Assembly: GCA_020846995.1 (NCBI GenBank)
Contig: JADLCV010000001.1
Span: forward strand, 1-37,121
Reading direction: 5' to 3'
DNA length: 37,121 nucleotides
Source: Paracoccaceae bacterium
GTDB lineage: Bacteria > Pseudomonadota > Alphaproteobacteria > Rhodobacterales > Rhodobacteraceae
The notes beneath the pieces are model-generated. The model worked only from the letters and a program-made list of their open reading frames with translations, searched no databases and was not told the origin of the DNA. Below are positions 17,287-24,960 of the stretch, piece by piece (the stretch's first letter is position 1; every line of letters starts with the position of its first letter). The position numbers and the translations under genes were made by a program.

Positions 17287-18528
17287 TCAATGGCTGGCGG
17301 CGGTGGCGCCCATTTCGTTCACCAGCGCGAAGCGGTCGAAACGGCGCAGGTCGAAGGGGCGAAGGAGGTCCGGCACGCGCCCGGTGGCCACGGCTTCGGC
17401 CATGCGCTTTCCCGCCACCGGGGTTGCCTTGAAACCCCAGGTGCCCCAGCCGCAGTCGAGCCAGTAGTTCTGCAGCGGCGAGGCGCCCATGATCGGGCTG
17501 TAATCGGGGGTCATGTCGGTGATCCCGGTCCATTGGCGCAGGAGCTTGACCTGGTGCAGGAAGGGAAACAGATGCAGCGCCCCCTCGGCGAGGTGTTCCT
17601 TCTGGTCGAGGGTCGAGCGTGTCGAGGCGAGTTGATAGGGGTCCGATCCGCCGCCGATGACGATCTCGCCGCGCGAGGACTGGACCAGATAGGTGTGAAG
17701 GTCGGCCGACGAGAGCAGGATGTCCAGGAACGGCTTCAGGGGCTGCGTGACCATCGCCTGCAGCGGGAAGCAGCGGATCGGCAGGCGGAAGCCGGCCATT
17801 TCCGCGACCTGGCCATTGAGACCGCCGACGGCCTGGAGCACCTGGCCGGCGGCGATCTCGCCGCGGCCGGTGACGACATGGGTGACGCGATCGCCGGCCT
17901 TCCTGAAGCCCGTCACCTCGGTGCGCTGGTGGATCTCGACGCCAAGCTCGGCGGCGCGCTTCGCGTAGCCCCACGCCACCGCATCGTGACGGGCGGTGCC
18001 GCCATCGGCATGCCAGAGGCCGCCCGTGACCTCGTGCAGCCCGCCCAGGTCGAGGTTGACATGCGGGCAGAGGTCGCGGACCGTCTTCGCGTCCACCACT
18101 TCGGTGCGCGTTCCCATGTGCTTGCCCATCTCGGCCCGCAGGTGGAAGCTGCGCAATGCCCCCTCCGAATGGGCGAGCGTCAGTTGCCCGCGCTGGGAGA
18201 ACATGATGTTGAAGCCGAGATCATCCGACATCGTCGCGAAGAGGCCGACGCCCTCCTTGTAGAAGCGGATCGACTCCTCGGTCAGGTAGTTCGACCGGAT
18301 CGTGGTCGTGTTCCGGGCCGTGTTGCCGCCGGCGAGATAGCCCTTCTCGAGAACGGCGACATTGCGGATCCCATGCGCCTTGCCGAGATAATAGGCGGCC
18401 GCGAGCCCATGGCCGCCGCCGCCGATGATGACGACGTCGTAGCCGCGCTTGAGCTCGGGGGTCGGGGGGATGTCGCGGAAGGACACATGGCGAGGACGCA
18501 GGCCATATCTCAGCAACGTCAGTGGCAT
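17287..18528 (-). CDS. soxB: Sarcosine oxidase beta subunit
   Basis: A 413-residue flavoprotein subunit of the DAO family. It has the FAD dinucleotide motif DVVIIGGGGHGLAAAYYLGK (from about residue 31), GGNTARNTTTIRSNY, and the sequence ARHDAVAWGYA, in which His181 matches the histidine that carries covalent FMN in the beta subunits of tetrameric sarcosine oxidases. The C-terminal GWGTWGFKATPVAGK block is also characteristic. It is the first gene of soxB-soxD-soxA-soxG, transcribed away from a LysR gene across a 128-bp gap. No strong Shine-Dalgarno is visible before the ATG. Confidence 0.95.
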   Translation of the reverse strand: MPLTLLRYGLRPRHVSFRDIPPTPELKRGYDVVIIGGGGHGLAAAYYLGKAHGIRNVAVLEKGYLAGGNTARNTTTIRSNYLTEESIRFYKEGVGLFATMSDDLGFNIMFSQRGQLTLAHSEGALRSFHLRAEMGKHMGTRTEVVDAKTVRDLCPHVNLDLGGLHEVTGGLWHADGGTARHDAVAWGYAKRAAELGVEIHQRTEVTGFRKAGDRVTHVVTGRGEIAAGQVLQAVGGLNGQVAEMAGFRLPIRCFPLQAMVTQPLKPFLDILLSSADLHTYLVQSSRGEIVIGGGSDPYQLASTRSTLDQKEHLAEGALHLFPFLHQVKLLRQWTGITDMTPDYSPIMGASPLQNYWLDCGWGTWGFKATPVAGKRMAEAVATGRVPDLLRPFDLRRFDRFALVNEMGATAASH

Positions 18529-18656
18529 GGCGATTTCGGTCCGGCCTGGGCTTTGCCATCGGCATTGAACGGTTCCGGCGGGGCGCGCGCAAGCAAGCGA
18601 TCTTTGCCCCGTGACCCCGTTTGTGTTATGCCCCCCCGGCGCCGGAGGGTGGTCTC

Positions 18657-19547
18657 ATGCGCCATCTGCCCAACCTGAGCTATCTGGAAGCCTTCGAGGC
18701 AGCGGCGCGACACCTCAGCTTCACGCGCGCGGCCGTGGAACTGAACTGCACCCAGGCCGCGATCAGCCAGCGGGTGCGGGCGCTCGAGCAATTCTTTGCC
18801 CGGCCCCTGTTTCACCGGCGCAGCAACGGGCTGGAGCTGACCGAGGTGGGAACCGCCTACCTTCCCGGCATCATGGATGCCCTCGATCGGGCCGAGAACG
18901 CGACCCAGGGCCTGCTCGGCAGCCGTGCCACGAGCCGCGTGACGGTCTCGGCTCCCGTCAGTTTCTTGATCCTCTGGCTGTCCGGGAATGTCGGCCGCTT
19001 CTGCGCCGCCCATCCGCAGGTCGAGGTGCGCCTCAACAGCGCGATCTGGACCGATCCCAACATCGACCTCGCGGATCTGAGCATTCTCCTTCTCGACCGA
19101 TCGCAGCCGGTTCCGGGGGCGCAGCCTCTGGGAGCGGAGCGGCTGATGCTGCTTTGCGATCCGGAAACGGCGCGCGGGGCAGGCGCGGGACCGAGCGGCC
19201 AATGGATCAATTCCGGCCGGCTCGTCGACGTTCAGGGACAGATGGAATTCCTGGATCGCTGGGCCAGGGCGGAAGGGATCACTATCGCGCCGAAGCAGCC
19301 GGTGATCCGGGTCGACAATGTCGCGACGGCGCTCGAGATCGCGGCCAGCACGGGTGGCATCACCGCCACGATTTCCACCTATGCCGCCGGCTACCTCGCG
19401 TCCGGGCGGCTGGTGGCCCCGTTCGGCCCCGGCAGGCCCCTGCCGGCCGGTCTGCACGTCGTCCCCCACCACCGACGCCGCCTGTCGAAGGCCGCCGGGA
19501 AGTTCATGCAATGGATCGCGTCGGAGATCCCGGCCGCGGAGGCCTAG
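18657..19547 (+). CDS. LysR-type regulator (GcvA-like), divergent from sox operon
   Basis: A 296-residue LysR protein. The N-terminal winged helix-turn-helix reads LPNLSYLEAFEAAARHLSFT...QAAISQRVRALEQ, which resembles the GcvA subgroup, followed by a substrate-binding domain. The ATG at 18657 has GGAGG nine bases upstream and gives the usual family N-terminus; an in-frame ATG further left is rejected. Divergent placement against soxB makes it the likely regulator of sarcosine oxidase. In the intergenic gap a small inverted repeat TGCC-ATC-GGCA (18554-18564) is a weak operator candidate; I saw no convincing T-N11-A palindrome. Confidence 0.9.
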   Translation: MRHLPNLSYLEAFEAAARHLSFTRAAVELNCTQAAISQRVRALEQFFARPLFHRRSNGLELTEVGTAYLPGIMDALDRAENATQGLLGSRATSRVTVSAPVSFLILWLSGNVGRFCAAHPQVEVRLNSAIWTDPNIDLADLSILLLDRSQPVPGAQPLGAERLMLLCDPETARGAGAGPSGQWINSGRLVDVQGQMEFLDRWARAEGITIAPKQPVIRVDNVATALEIAASTGGITATISTYAAGYLASGRLVAPFGPGRPLPAGLHVVPHHRRRLSKAAGKFMQWIASEIPAAEA

Positions 19548-19643
19548 CCGCGAGGGTTCCGGCCATCACGCTTGACATCGGCCGGTCCCTGCGTGAGGCG
19601 TCGCCATGACGGTCGGTGAAGAGGACTGCGGAGAGGTAGGGTG

Positions 19644-20390
19644 ATGACCGAGCGAGACGGGGCGAAGGTCACGCAGGTTCTCCGAGACGCCATCCTGAAG
19701 CTCGACCTGCGGCCGGGCGTCATCCTCGACGAGATCGAGGTCGCGACCCGCCTCGGGGTTTCCCGCACACCCGTGCGCGAGGCGATCATCCAGCTCGTCG
19801 CAGACGGAATGGTCGTGCGCGAGGGGCGGAAGGCCAAGGTCGCACCCCTCGATTTCGACGACATGCCGAAGCTCTACGACGCCCTCATGATCTCGAGCCG
19901 GCTCGTGCATCGCCTCGCGGCCGAGCACCGCACCCGCCGCGATCTCGAGGAGATCGCCGGCCCCATGAGGGAGTTCGACGAGTCCACTGCGACCGGCGAC
20001 GGCGTCGTCCGCTCGGAAGCCAATCACGCCTTCCACCGGGCGATCTCGGCCGCCACGGGCAACCGCTATGTGTCGGCGTTCTACGAGACCGCGCTGGCCG
20101 GCACCATCCGGCTCGCGCGGGCCTGTTTCGCCAATACCGACGAATTCGGGGGCAGCGAGGCCGACGGCATCCTGAAGGGCCATCTGGCCGAGACGGCGAG
20201 GCAGCACCACGAGATCTACAAGGCCATCGAGGCCCGTGACGTGGCCGCCGCCGACCGGCTCGCGGTCGATCACTACCACCTCACCAAGAACCGGGTGATG
20301 ACCATACTGGTGGCCGAGTCGCAGGCGCTGGCCGAGATCACGGACCTGTCGCTCGATACATGGGATGCGCGCCCGATCGCCGGCTAGTAG
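19644..20390 (+). CDS. GntR-family regulator with FCD domain
   Basis: A 247-residue FadR-subfamily regulator. The N-terminal winged HTH is clear (LRPGVILDEIEVATRLGVSRTPVREAIIQL). The C-terminal all-helical FCD domain carries the usual metal/ligand histidines in NHAFHRAIS and in ARQHHEIY and VDHYHL. The ATG at 19644 is chosen over an overlapping GTG at 19641; GGAGAGG lies just upstream. FCD regulators generally repress transport and catabolic operons and release DNA on binding a small carboxylate or amino acid. It is the best candidate in the window for the GTAT-palindrome operators at sites A, B and C, because such proteins favour GTAT-type palindromes. That link is inference. Confidence 0.9.
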
Positions 20391-20398
20391 GTCCCGGC

Positions 20399-20422
20399 GA
20401 CGGACGGGACCGATGGTCCGTC
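20399..20422. terminator. Hairpin between convergent GntR and SDR genes
   Basis: GACGGAC (20399-20405) and GTCCGTC (20416-20422) form a 7-bp stem around a 10-base loop, shortly after the GntR stop codon. It could serve as a terminator. The remaining ~145 bp up to the SDR stop at 20568 show nothing else I recognise. Confidence 0.35.
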
Positions 20423-20567
20423 ACGGCCGAGGGCCGCCTGGCTTCGACCCGTTGCCCTTCCTCGCGGCCCGGTCGGCCGGAACAGGGATCCGCTCCTCGC
20501 CTCCTGCGGTGCGGGGGCGCGGGTCCTGCCGCCGCCGCCGCCCCGGACCGGTCAAGGGACTCCGAGG

Positions 20568-21326
20568 CTAGCGGATGAGAACGCCCGCGGCCATGAAGCC
20601 GCCGTCGATGTTGAGGATGTGGCCGTTGATGTAGGCGGCCTCGTCGGAGGCCAGGAACAGGATCGCCGCCGCGACCTCCTCCGGTTCGGCGTAGCGTCGG
20701 GCCGGGATCTGGGCCTCCCAGATGGCCCGGTCCCTGGGGCCGTGAACCTGCAGGACCATCGGCGTGTTCACCGGCGTCGGGGCGACGGCATTCGCCGTGA
20801 TGCCCCGGTCGCCGAGTTCGGCCGCGAGCAGGCGGGTGAGCATGTCGACGCCGCCCTTGGTGCAGGAATAGGCCCCGCGCCCGGTGTTGGCGATCTGGCC
20901 ATTGACCGAACTGACGGTGATGATGCGGCCCTTCCCCTTGGCGACCATCTGTCGGGCCGCCAGCTGGCAGCAATTGAAGGTGCCGGTCAGGTTCACGGCC
21001 AGGATGCGATCCCATGCGAGGGGGTCGAATTCGATGATGAGCCCAGTCTTGACGATGGCCGCCGAGGTCACCAGCACGTCCGTGCCCCCCTGCTCGGCCA
21101 CCCTGTTGAAAGCCGCGGCCACCGCCTCGCGATCGGTCACATCGACCGCCATGCCCGTGACCCTGCCCCGGCCGGCCAGTCGCGTCATCGCCTGGTCGAG
21201 TGACGCTTGCGACCAGTCGAGGATGGTCACATGGGCTCCGGCCTCGGCGAAGGCTGTCGCGCAGGCCTCGCCGATGCCGCCCGCGCCGCCGGTGATGACG
21301 ACGTTTCTGTCATTGAATTGTGTCAT
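20568..21326 (-). CDS. Short-chain dehydrogenase/reductase (classical SDR)
   Basis: A 252-residue NAD(P)-dependent classical SDR. The cofactor motif is TGGAGGIG (residues 12-19), followed by DVTD for adenine binding and the catalytic Ser in VSSVNGQIA with YSCTK holding Tyr and Lys. The C-terminal NIDGGFMAAG is typical. It resembles 3-oxoacyl-ACP reductase/sugar-alcohol dehydrogenase types, but the substrate is unknown. The ATG at 21326 with AAGG upstream is preferred over one at 21341. It converges with the GntR gene, which may control it through a site at 21385-21401. Confidence 0.85.
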   Translation of the reverse strand: MTQFNDRNVVITGGAGGIGEACATAFAEAGAHVTILDWSQASLDQAMTRLAGRGRVTGMAVDVTDREAVAAAFNRVAEQGGTDVLVTSAAIVKTGLIIEFDPLAWDRILAVNLTGTFNCCQLAARQMVAKGKGRIITVSSVNGQIANTGRGAYSCTKGGVDMLTRLLAAELGDRGITANAVAPTPVNTPMVLQVHGPRDRAIWEAQIPARRYAEPEEVAAAILFLASDEAAYINGHILNIDGGFMAAGVLIR

Positions 21327-21384
21327 TTCATGGCCTTGCATGATTCGGTTGGGGGGCGCCACGGTGCGGACTTCCGATAATTGA

Positions 21385-21415
21385 GTATACTGATTGGACG
21401 CCGAGAATGAGTCAA
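21385..21415 (-). promoter_or_regulatory. Possible weaker operator/promoter for the SDR gene (site D)
   Basis: On the minus strand a TTGACT (21415-21410) precedes GCGTCCAATCAGTATAC (21401-21385). The 17-mer matches site A at 12 of 17 positions and shares the TCCAAT and ATAC parts. It contains AGTATACT, a GntR-like palindromic core. Spacing to a -10-like TATACT would be 20 bp, so the promoter call is weak. Confidence 0.3.
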
Positions 21416-21728
21416 GCCGCGCAGGCGCAGCGAGGACGAGACAACCCATGCCGTCATGCCACGCGACGCCGTCCTGCGGACGGGGTCTTCTCTCCTCGGT
21501 GGCGTGCCAGGACCCGCGCAGGGCCTGTCATGGGTGCCTTCCACACCACCCTTCGCGATGCCGCGGGGGCCGCGATGGCCGGGCCGTCCCGGGCCGCGGC
21601 ACGGTGGTCCGCGACGAGGACGCCCCCGGGCCCCGGGCGTCGGGCGCAGGGGGCGCGAGGCGAGGCAGGGCTCGATGCCCCGGGCGCCGACCGGGGGCCG
21701 GGCATCACCGGCGCCGGGCCTTGCCGCC
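21416..21728. other. Intergenic stretch between two SDR genes
   Basis: About 310 bp without a supported gene. It contains GACGCCC (21619-21625) facing GGGCGTC (21635-21641), a 7-bp stem with a GC-rich loop, possibly a barrier to transcripts arriving from the SDR gene on the right. Nothing else is recognised. Confidence 0.3.
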
Positions 21729-22430
21729 TCAGGCGCGGGCGTAGAGCGGCAGGACCCCGCCGCTGATCCCGTGATCGGCGGGCGCGACCAGATGGAGGAT
21801 CGCCTCGGCCGCCGCCGCCGGGCTCAGCCATTTCGCGGGGTCGGCCCTGGGCATCGCGGCCCGGTTCGCGGGCGTGTCGAGGGTCGAGGGGGCGATGGCG
21901 TTGACGAGGATCCCCTCGGCCTTCAGTTCCTCGGCGAGGGACTCGGTGAGGGCAGCGACGGCGGCCTTGGCGGCGGCATAGGCCGCCATCTGCGCCCCCC
22001 GGCGCGGCTCGAGGGCCGGGCGGGCCGCGACATTGACGATGCGCCCGCCGCGGCCGGCCTCGCGCATGGCCGCCGCGGCGGCCCGGCAGCACAGGAAGGC
22101 CGTCAGCGCATTCATCTCGACCATGTGCAGGAACTCGGCCCGCCCGGTCCGGGCGAGCGGCGCCATGGCGAAGCCCCCCGCGAGATGGACCGAGGCCCAG
22201 AGGTCCGGGACCGTGGCATAGAACCGCACGACCGCCGCCTCGTCGGTCAGGTCGATGCCGGGGGTCGTGCGCAGCCGGCCCTGGCCGTCGCCGGCGGCCC
22301 CCCCGGCGCGGCGGCGCGGGACATGGCAGGTCGCGCCGGCCGCGATCAGGCGGGCGACGACCGCCTGCCCCAGCGCGCCTTCCCCTCCGGCCACCGCGAC
22401 ATGCCGGCCCGACAGCGATCCTTCGGTCAT
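21729..22430 (-). CDS. SDR-fold protein with atypical cofactor motif and no catalytic serine
   Basis: A 233-residue SDR-superfamily protein. The glycine motif reads AGGEGALG rather than TGxxxGIG. The usual catalytic Ser position in VNVAARPAL is Ala, while YAAAK keeps the Tyr-Lys pair. The later part (LVNAIAPSTLDTPANR) follows the family. The ATG at 22430 has GAGGAGG six bases upstream. It may act as a reductase on a substrate that does not need the serine, or have a non-catalytic role. It is divergent from the peptide-binding protein gene, and the LysR-type palindrome at 22627 lies between them, so it may belong to the same regulon. Confidence 0.8.
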   Translation of the reverse strand: MTEGSLSGRHVAVAGGEGALGQAVVARLIAAGATCHVPRRRAGGAAGDGQGRLRTTPGIDLTDEAAVVRFYATVPDLWASVHLAGGFAMAPLARTGRAEFLHMVEMNALTAFLCCRAAAAAMREAGRGGRIVNVAARPALEPRRGAQMAAYAAAKAAVAALTESLAEELKAEGILVNAIAPSTLDTPANRAAMPRADPAKWLSPAAAAEAILHLVAPADHGISGGVLPLYARA

Positions 22431-22626
22431 CAATGCCTCCTCTGCCTGCCCGTGATCCGCTCGCCGGCCGGAGTAGAGGGCACGCCGCCGGGCCGGACAA
22501 GTCGGGATCTCGGGTGCCGGCCGCATGGGCGGGACATCCGGCCCGCTCGCGCCCCGGCCGGCCGCGCCTCGGGCGCTGGCCCCGTCCCGCGGTCCCGTCG
22601 GGACGGCAGGAAGGCATCCGGGGCGG

Positions 22627-22643
22627 CATTCCAGAGGGGAATG
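22627..22643. promoter_or_regulatory. LysR-type box upstream of the peptide-binding protein gene
   Basis: CATTCC-AGAGG-GGAATG, a perfect 6-bp inverted repeat with five-base centre, contains the T-N11-A pattern of LysR operators. It shares 15 of 17 bases with the box at 28946-28962 in front of the peptide importer operon. A -10-like CTCTAGCAT about 50 bp to the right fits activation of the gene at 22772. Confidence 0.65.
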
Positions 22644-22771
22644 ACGGCGGCGAAAAATTTCAATTATCGCCCGGTCCGGGATCCTCTAGCATCCCTGCCG
22701 CACGAGAACCACCGGCCCTGGGGCCGGCCAGCCGGGTCGGCGCAAGCCTGACCGCAGTCGGGGAGTAGAAG

Positions 22772-24370
22772 ATGCGAACCCAAACCGCGATCCTGATCTC
22801 GGGCCTGGTGTCGGGGGTGGCCCTGATGCCCTTCGCCGCGCTGGCCGAGGGGCGGGAGGTCCAGACCATCAGCTTCCTGACCTGGCCCGCCTCGAACTAC
22901 CAGCACTATTACGAGACCTCGAACTACATCGCCGAAAGCTGGCGCGAACTGGGGCTCGACGTCCAGCTCAACCCCCAGCCCTTCCCCTCGCCGATGGTGG
23001 CGATGTGGTTCACGGACCACAACTTCGACGTCGTGATGTCGGTGCTGTCGGGCTCGCCGACGCGGCTTGATCCGGAGTTCTTCACGGTCAGCCAGTTCGC
23101 CGGGATCAACGACAAGCCGGGTGGCGGCAACGTCGGCGGCTTCCACTCCGAGGCGCTCGAGGCGCTGATCCCCGAGCAGCGCAGGCTCTACGAGCCCGAG
23201 GCCCGGCGCGCCGTCATCTTCCAGATCCAGAAGCTCCTCCACGACGAGCAGCCCGAAGGGCTCATCGCCTCGGTCATCAACACCATGGCGATCAACACCG
23301 ACCGGGTGAAGCTTGACGACTACCAGCCGTCGCCGGACGGCGTCCGCTCGGTCTGGAACATGCTCCGCATGGAAAGCCTCGTCGAGGGGCCGGTGAAGCT
23401 CGGCTGGACGATCGACCAGGACAGCTGGAACCCGCTCGTCTTCAAGACGCTCGAGGATCTGGACCGGCTGGCGATGATCTACGACCGCCTCGTCGTTCCC
23501 GGCCCCGACGGCAAGCCGCGGATGTGGGCGGCCGAGCGGATCGACGTCGTCAACGACACCACCATCGAGGCGGTGCTGCGCGAGGGCATGACCTTCAGCG
23601 ACGGCCAGCCGGTCACGGCCGAGGACGTGGCCTTTTCCTTCCGCTACCTCAAGGAGAAGGAAGCGCCCTACTTCCGCACCGCCCTCGTCAACCTGGCGCA
23701 GGTCGAGGCCGACGGGAACCGCGTCCGCTTCACGCTGGCCGAGCCCTCGGCCAGCTTCGTCGCCCAGGCGCTGGGACAGGTCCTGATCCTGCCCCGGCAT
23801 GTGTGGGAGACGATGGAGGCCCCGCAGGACGCCAAGAACACCGAGCCGGTCGGCAGCGGCGCCTGGTCGCTCGCCTACTGGCGGCAGGGCCAGGAGATCT
23901 CGTTCACCCGGCGGGCCGAGCATTTCATGGCCCCCAGGGCCGACATGCTGATGGTCAAGTTCGGCGCGGCCGAGGTGCTCGCGGCCGCCCTCCGCAGCGG
24001 CGAGATCGGCGTCTCGCTGCAGCCGATCGTGCCGACGATCGTGGCGGAATTCGCCACCCAGCCCAACCTGCGGCTGATCCGGGCGCAGTCGAACGGGCAC
24101 ATGTCGGCGCGCTACAACATCCGCTCCGAACCCTTCTCGCACAAGGCGCTGCGGCAGGCCCTGGCGTGGGCGATCCCGCGCGACCGGATCATCGAGGACG
24201 TGCTCGGCGGCGACGCCATCCCGATCGCGACCCCGCTCGTGCCGTCGAACGCCTTCTGGTCGGACCCCGACATCGAGGTGCAGGCCTACGATCTCGACCG
24301 GGCCCGGGCGATCCTGACCGAGGCGGGCTTCAGCTGGGACGCGAACGGCCGGCTGCACTACCCCGAGTAG
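22772..24370 (+). CDS. Family-5 peptide-binding protein with apparently permuted domain order
   Basis: A 532-residue periplasmic protein with a signal peptide ending FAALAEG. Family-5 (DppA/OppA) proteins normally begin with the lobe containing the AExW...LREGxxFxDGxPxTAEDVxFS block and end with the lobe containing helices like HSEALEALIPEQRRLY. Here the C-terminal-type lobe comes first (about residues 30-200: IAESWRELGLDVQL, then FDVVMSVLSG, then VIFQIQKLLHDEQPEGL). The N-terminal-type lobe follows (from about 207: LREGMTFSDGQPVTAEDVAF, then PVGSGAWSLAYW, LRSGEIGV, HKALRQALAWAIPRD). The chain stops at AGFSWDANGRLHYPE, exactly where the second lobe would normally continue. It presumably feeds the DppBCDF-like importer, whose operon lacks a binding protein. 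Shine-Dalgarno GGGAG precedes the ATG. Confidence 0.88.
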   Translation: MRTQTAILISGLVSGVALMPFAALAEGREVQTISFLTWPASNYQHYYETSNYIAESWRELGLDVQLNPQPFPSPMVAMWFTDHNFDVVMSVLSGSPTRLDPEFFTVSQFAGINDKPGGGNVGGFHSEALEALIPEQRRLYEPEARRAVIFQIQKLLHDEQPEGLIASVINTMAINTDRVKLDDYQPSPDGVRSVWNMLRMESLVEGPVKLGWTIDQDSWNPLVFKTLEDLDRLAMIYDRLVVPGPDGKPRMWAAERIDVVNDTTIEAVLREGMTFSDGQPVTAEDVAFSFRYLKEKEAPYFRTALVNLAQVEADGNRVRFTLAEPSASFVAQALGQVLILPRHVWETMEAPQDAKNTEPVGSGAWSLAYWRQGQEISFTRRAEHFMAPRADMLMVKFGAAEVLAAALRSGEIGVSLQPIVPTIVAEFATQPNLRLIRAQSNGHMSARYNIRSEPFSHKALRQALAWAIPRDRIIEDVLGGDAIPIATPLVPSNAFWSDPDIEVQAYDLDRARAILTEAGFSWDANGRLHYPE

Positions 24371-24393
24371 GCGGCAGGGGCCTCCATGAAGGA

Positions 24394-24417
24394 GGGCGCC
24401 GGAGGGATCCGGCGCCC
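24394..24417. terminator. Bidirectional terminator hairpin
   Basis: GGGCGCCGGA (24394-24403) and TCCGGCGCCC (24408-24417) form a perfect 10-bp stem with a GGGA tetraloop, 23 bases after the binding-protein stop codon and between convergent genes. Confidence 0.65.
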
Positions 24418-24472
24418 TTCGCCATCCCGGGGGGAGCCGTCGCCCCGGGAAAGGGCGGCGGCGGCGGCGCCC

Positions 24473-24931
24473 TCAGGCCCCGTGGGCGAGGGCGTCGTCG
24501 ATGATCGCCCGCAGCCGCTCGCGATAGGCTGCGGGCAGGTTCAGGGCCGCCGCGCCCTTGTGGATGGGGCCGACATAGCCCGGCGTCGGCCTGTGGGGGC
24601 CGCGGTCGTCGGGAATGACGTAGGTCACCGACTGATACTCCCTGCCGTCCACGCCACTGACCGTCACCGGCTTCAGCGCCCAGCGGCGCGCCTCGATCCC
24701 GGCCGAGGCATCGAGCGCGGCCCGGTCCTCGGCCGACATCTCGTAGTGCACGCCCCAGGTGACGGCGGCGGGATCGGCGATCAGCGTGCAGCCGCCGTGG
24801 GCGGTATCGGTGCACTTGGCAAAGCGCAACTCGAAGCCGTCGAGGCGGGCGACGGCGACCGCCCGCGCGGTCGGGCAGGAGGCCCGCATCAGCTCGATGT
24901 CCAGGAGGTTGCCGTAGGCGAAATAGTGCAT
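24473..24931 (-). CDS. Gamma-glutamylcyclotransferase-like protein (AIG2/GGCT fold)
   Basis: A 152-residue protein with the fold's N-terminal substrate-loop signature YFAYGNLLD (YGSN in most members), then FELRFAKCTDT and a GREYQSVTYVIPD strand-turn. Family enzymes cyclise gamma-glutamyl peptides to 5-oxoproline using a Glu in an LDxxEG motif. Here the motif reads LDASAGIE, with Ala77 at the Glu position, so classical activity is doubtful unless Glu80 substitutes. It is the last gene of the dppF-B-C-D operon, 29 bp after dppD. That pairing suggests processing or sensing of imported gamma-glutamyl-type peptides. The upstream in-frame extension is an artefact of GC content. Confidence 0.8.
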   Translation of the reverse strand: MHYFAYGNLLDIELMRASCPTARAVAVARLDGFELRFAKCTDTAHGGCTLIADPAAVTWGVHYEMSAEDRAALDASAGIEARRWALKPVTVSGVDGREYQSVTYVIPDDRGPHRPTPGYVGPIHKGAAALNLPAAYRERLRAIIDDALAHGA

Positions 24932-24960
24932 GATGTCTCGTCCTCGCTGGGGGATGGGGG

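Noticed and set aside
18529..18656. LysR operator between soxB and its divergent regulator
   Set aside because: Only a weak 4-bp inverted repeat TGCC-ATC-GGCA was found, too small to list as a site.
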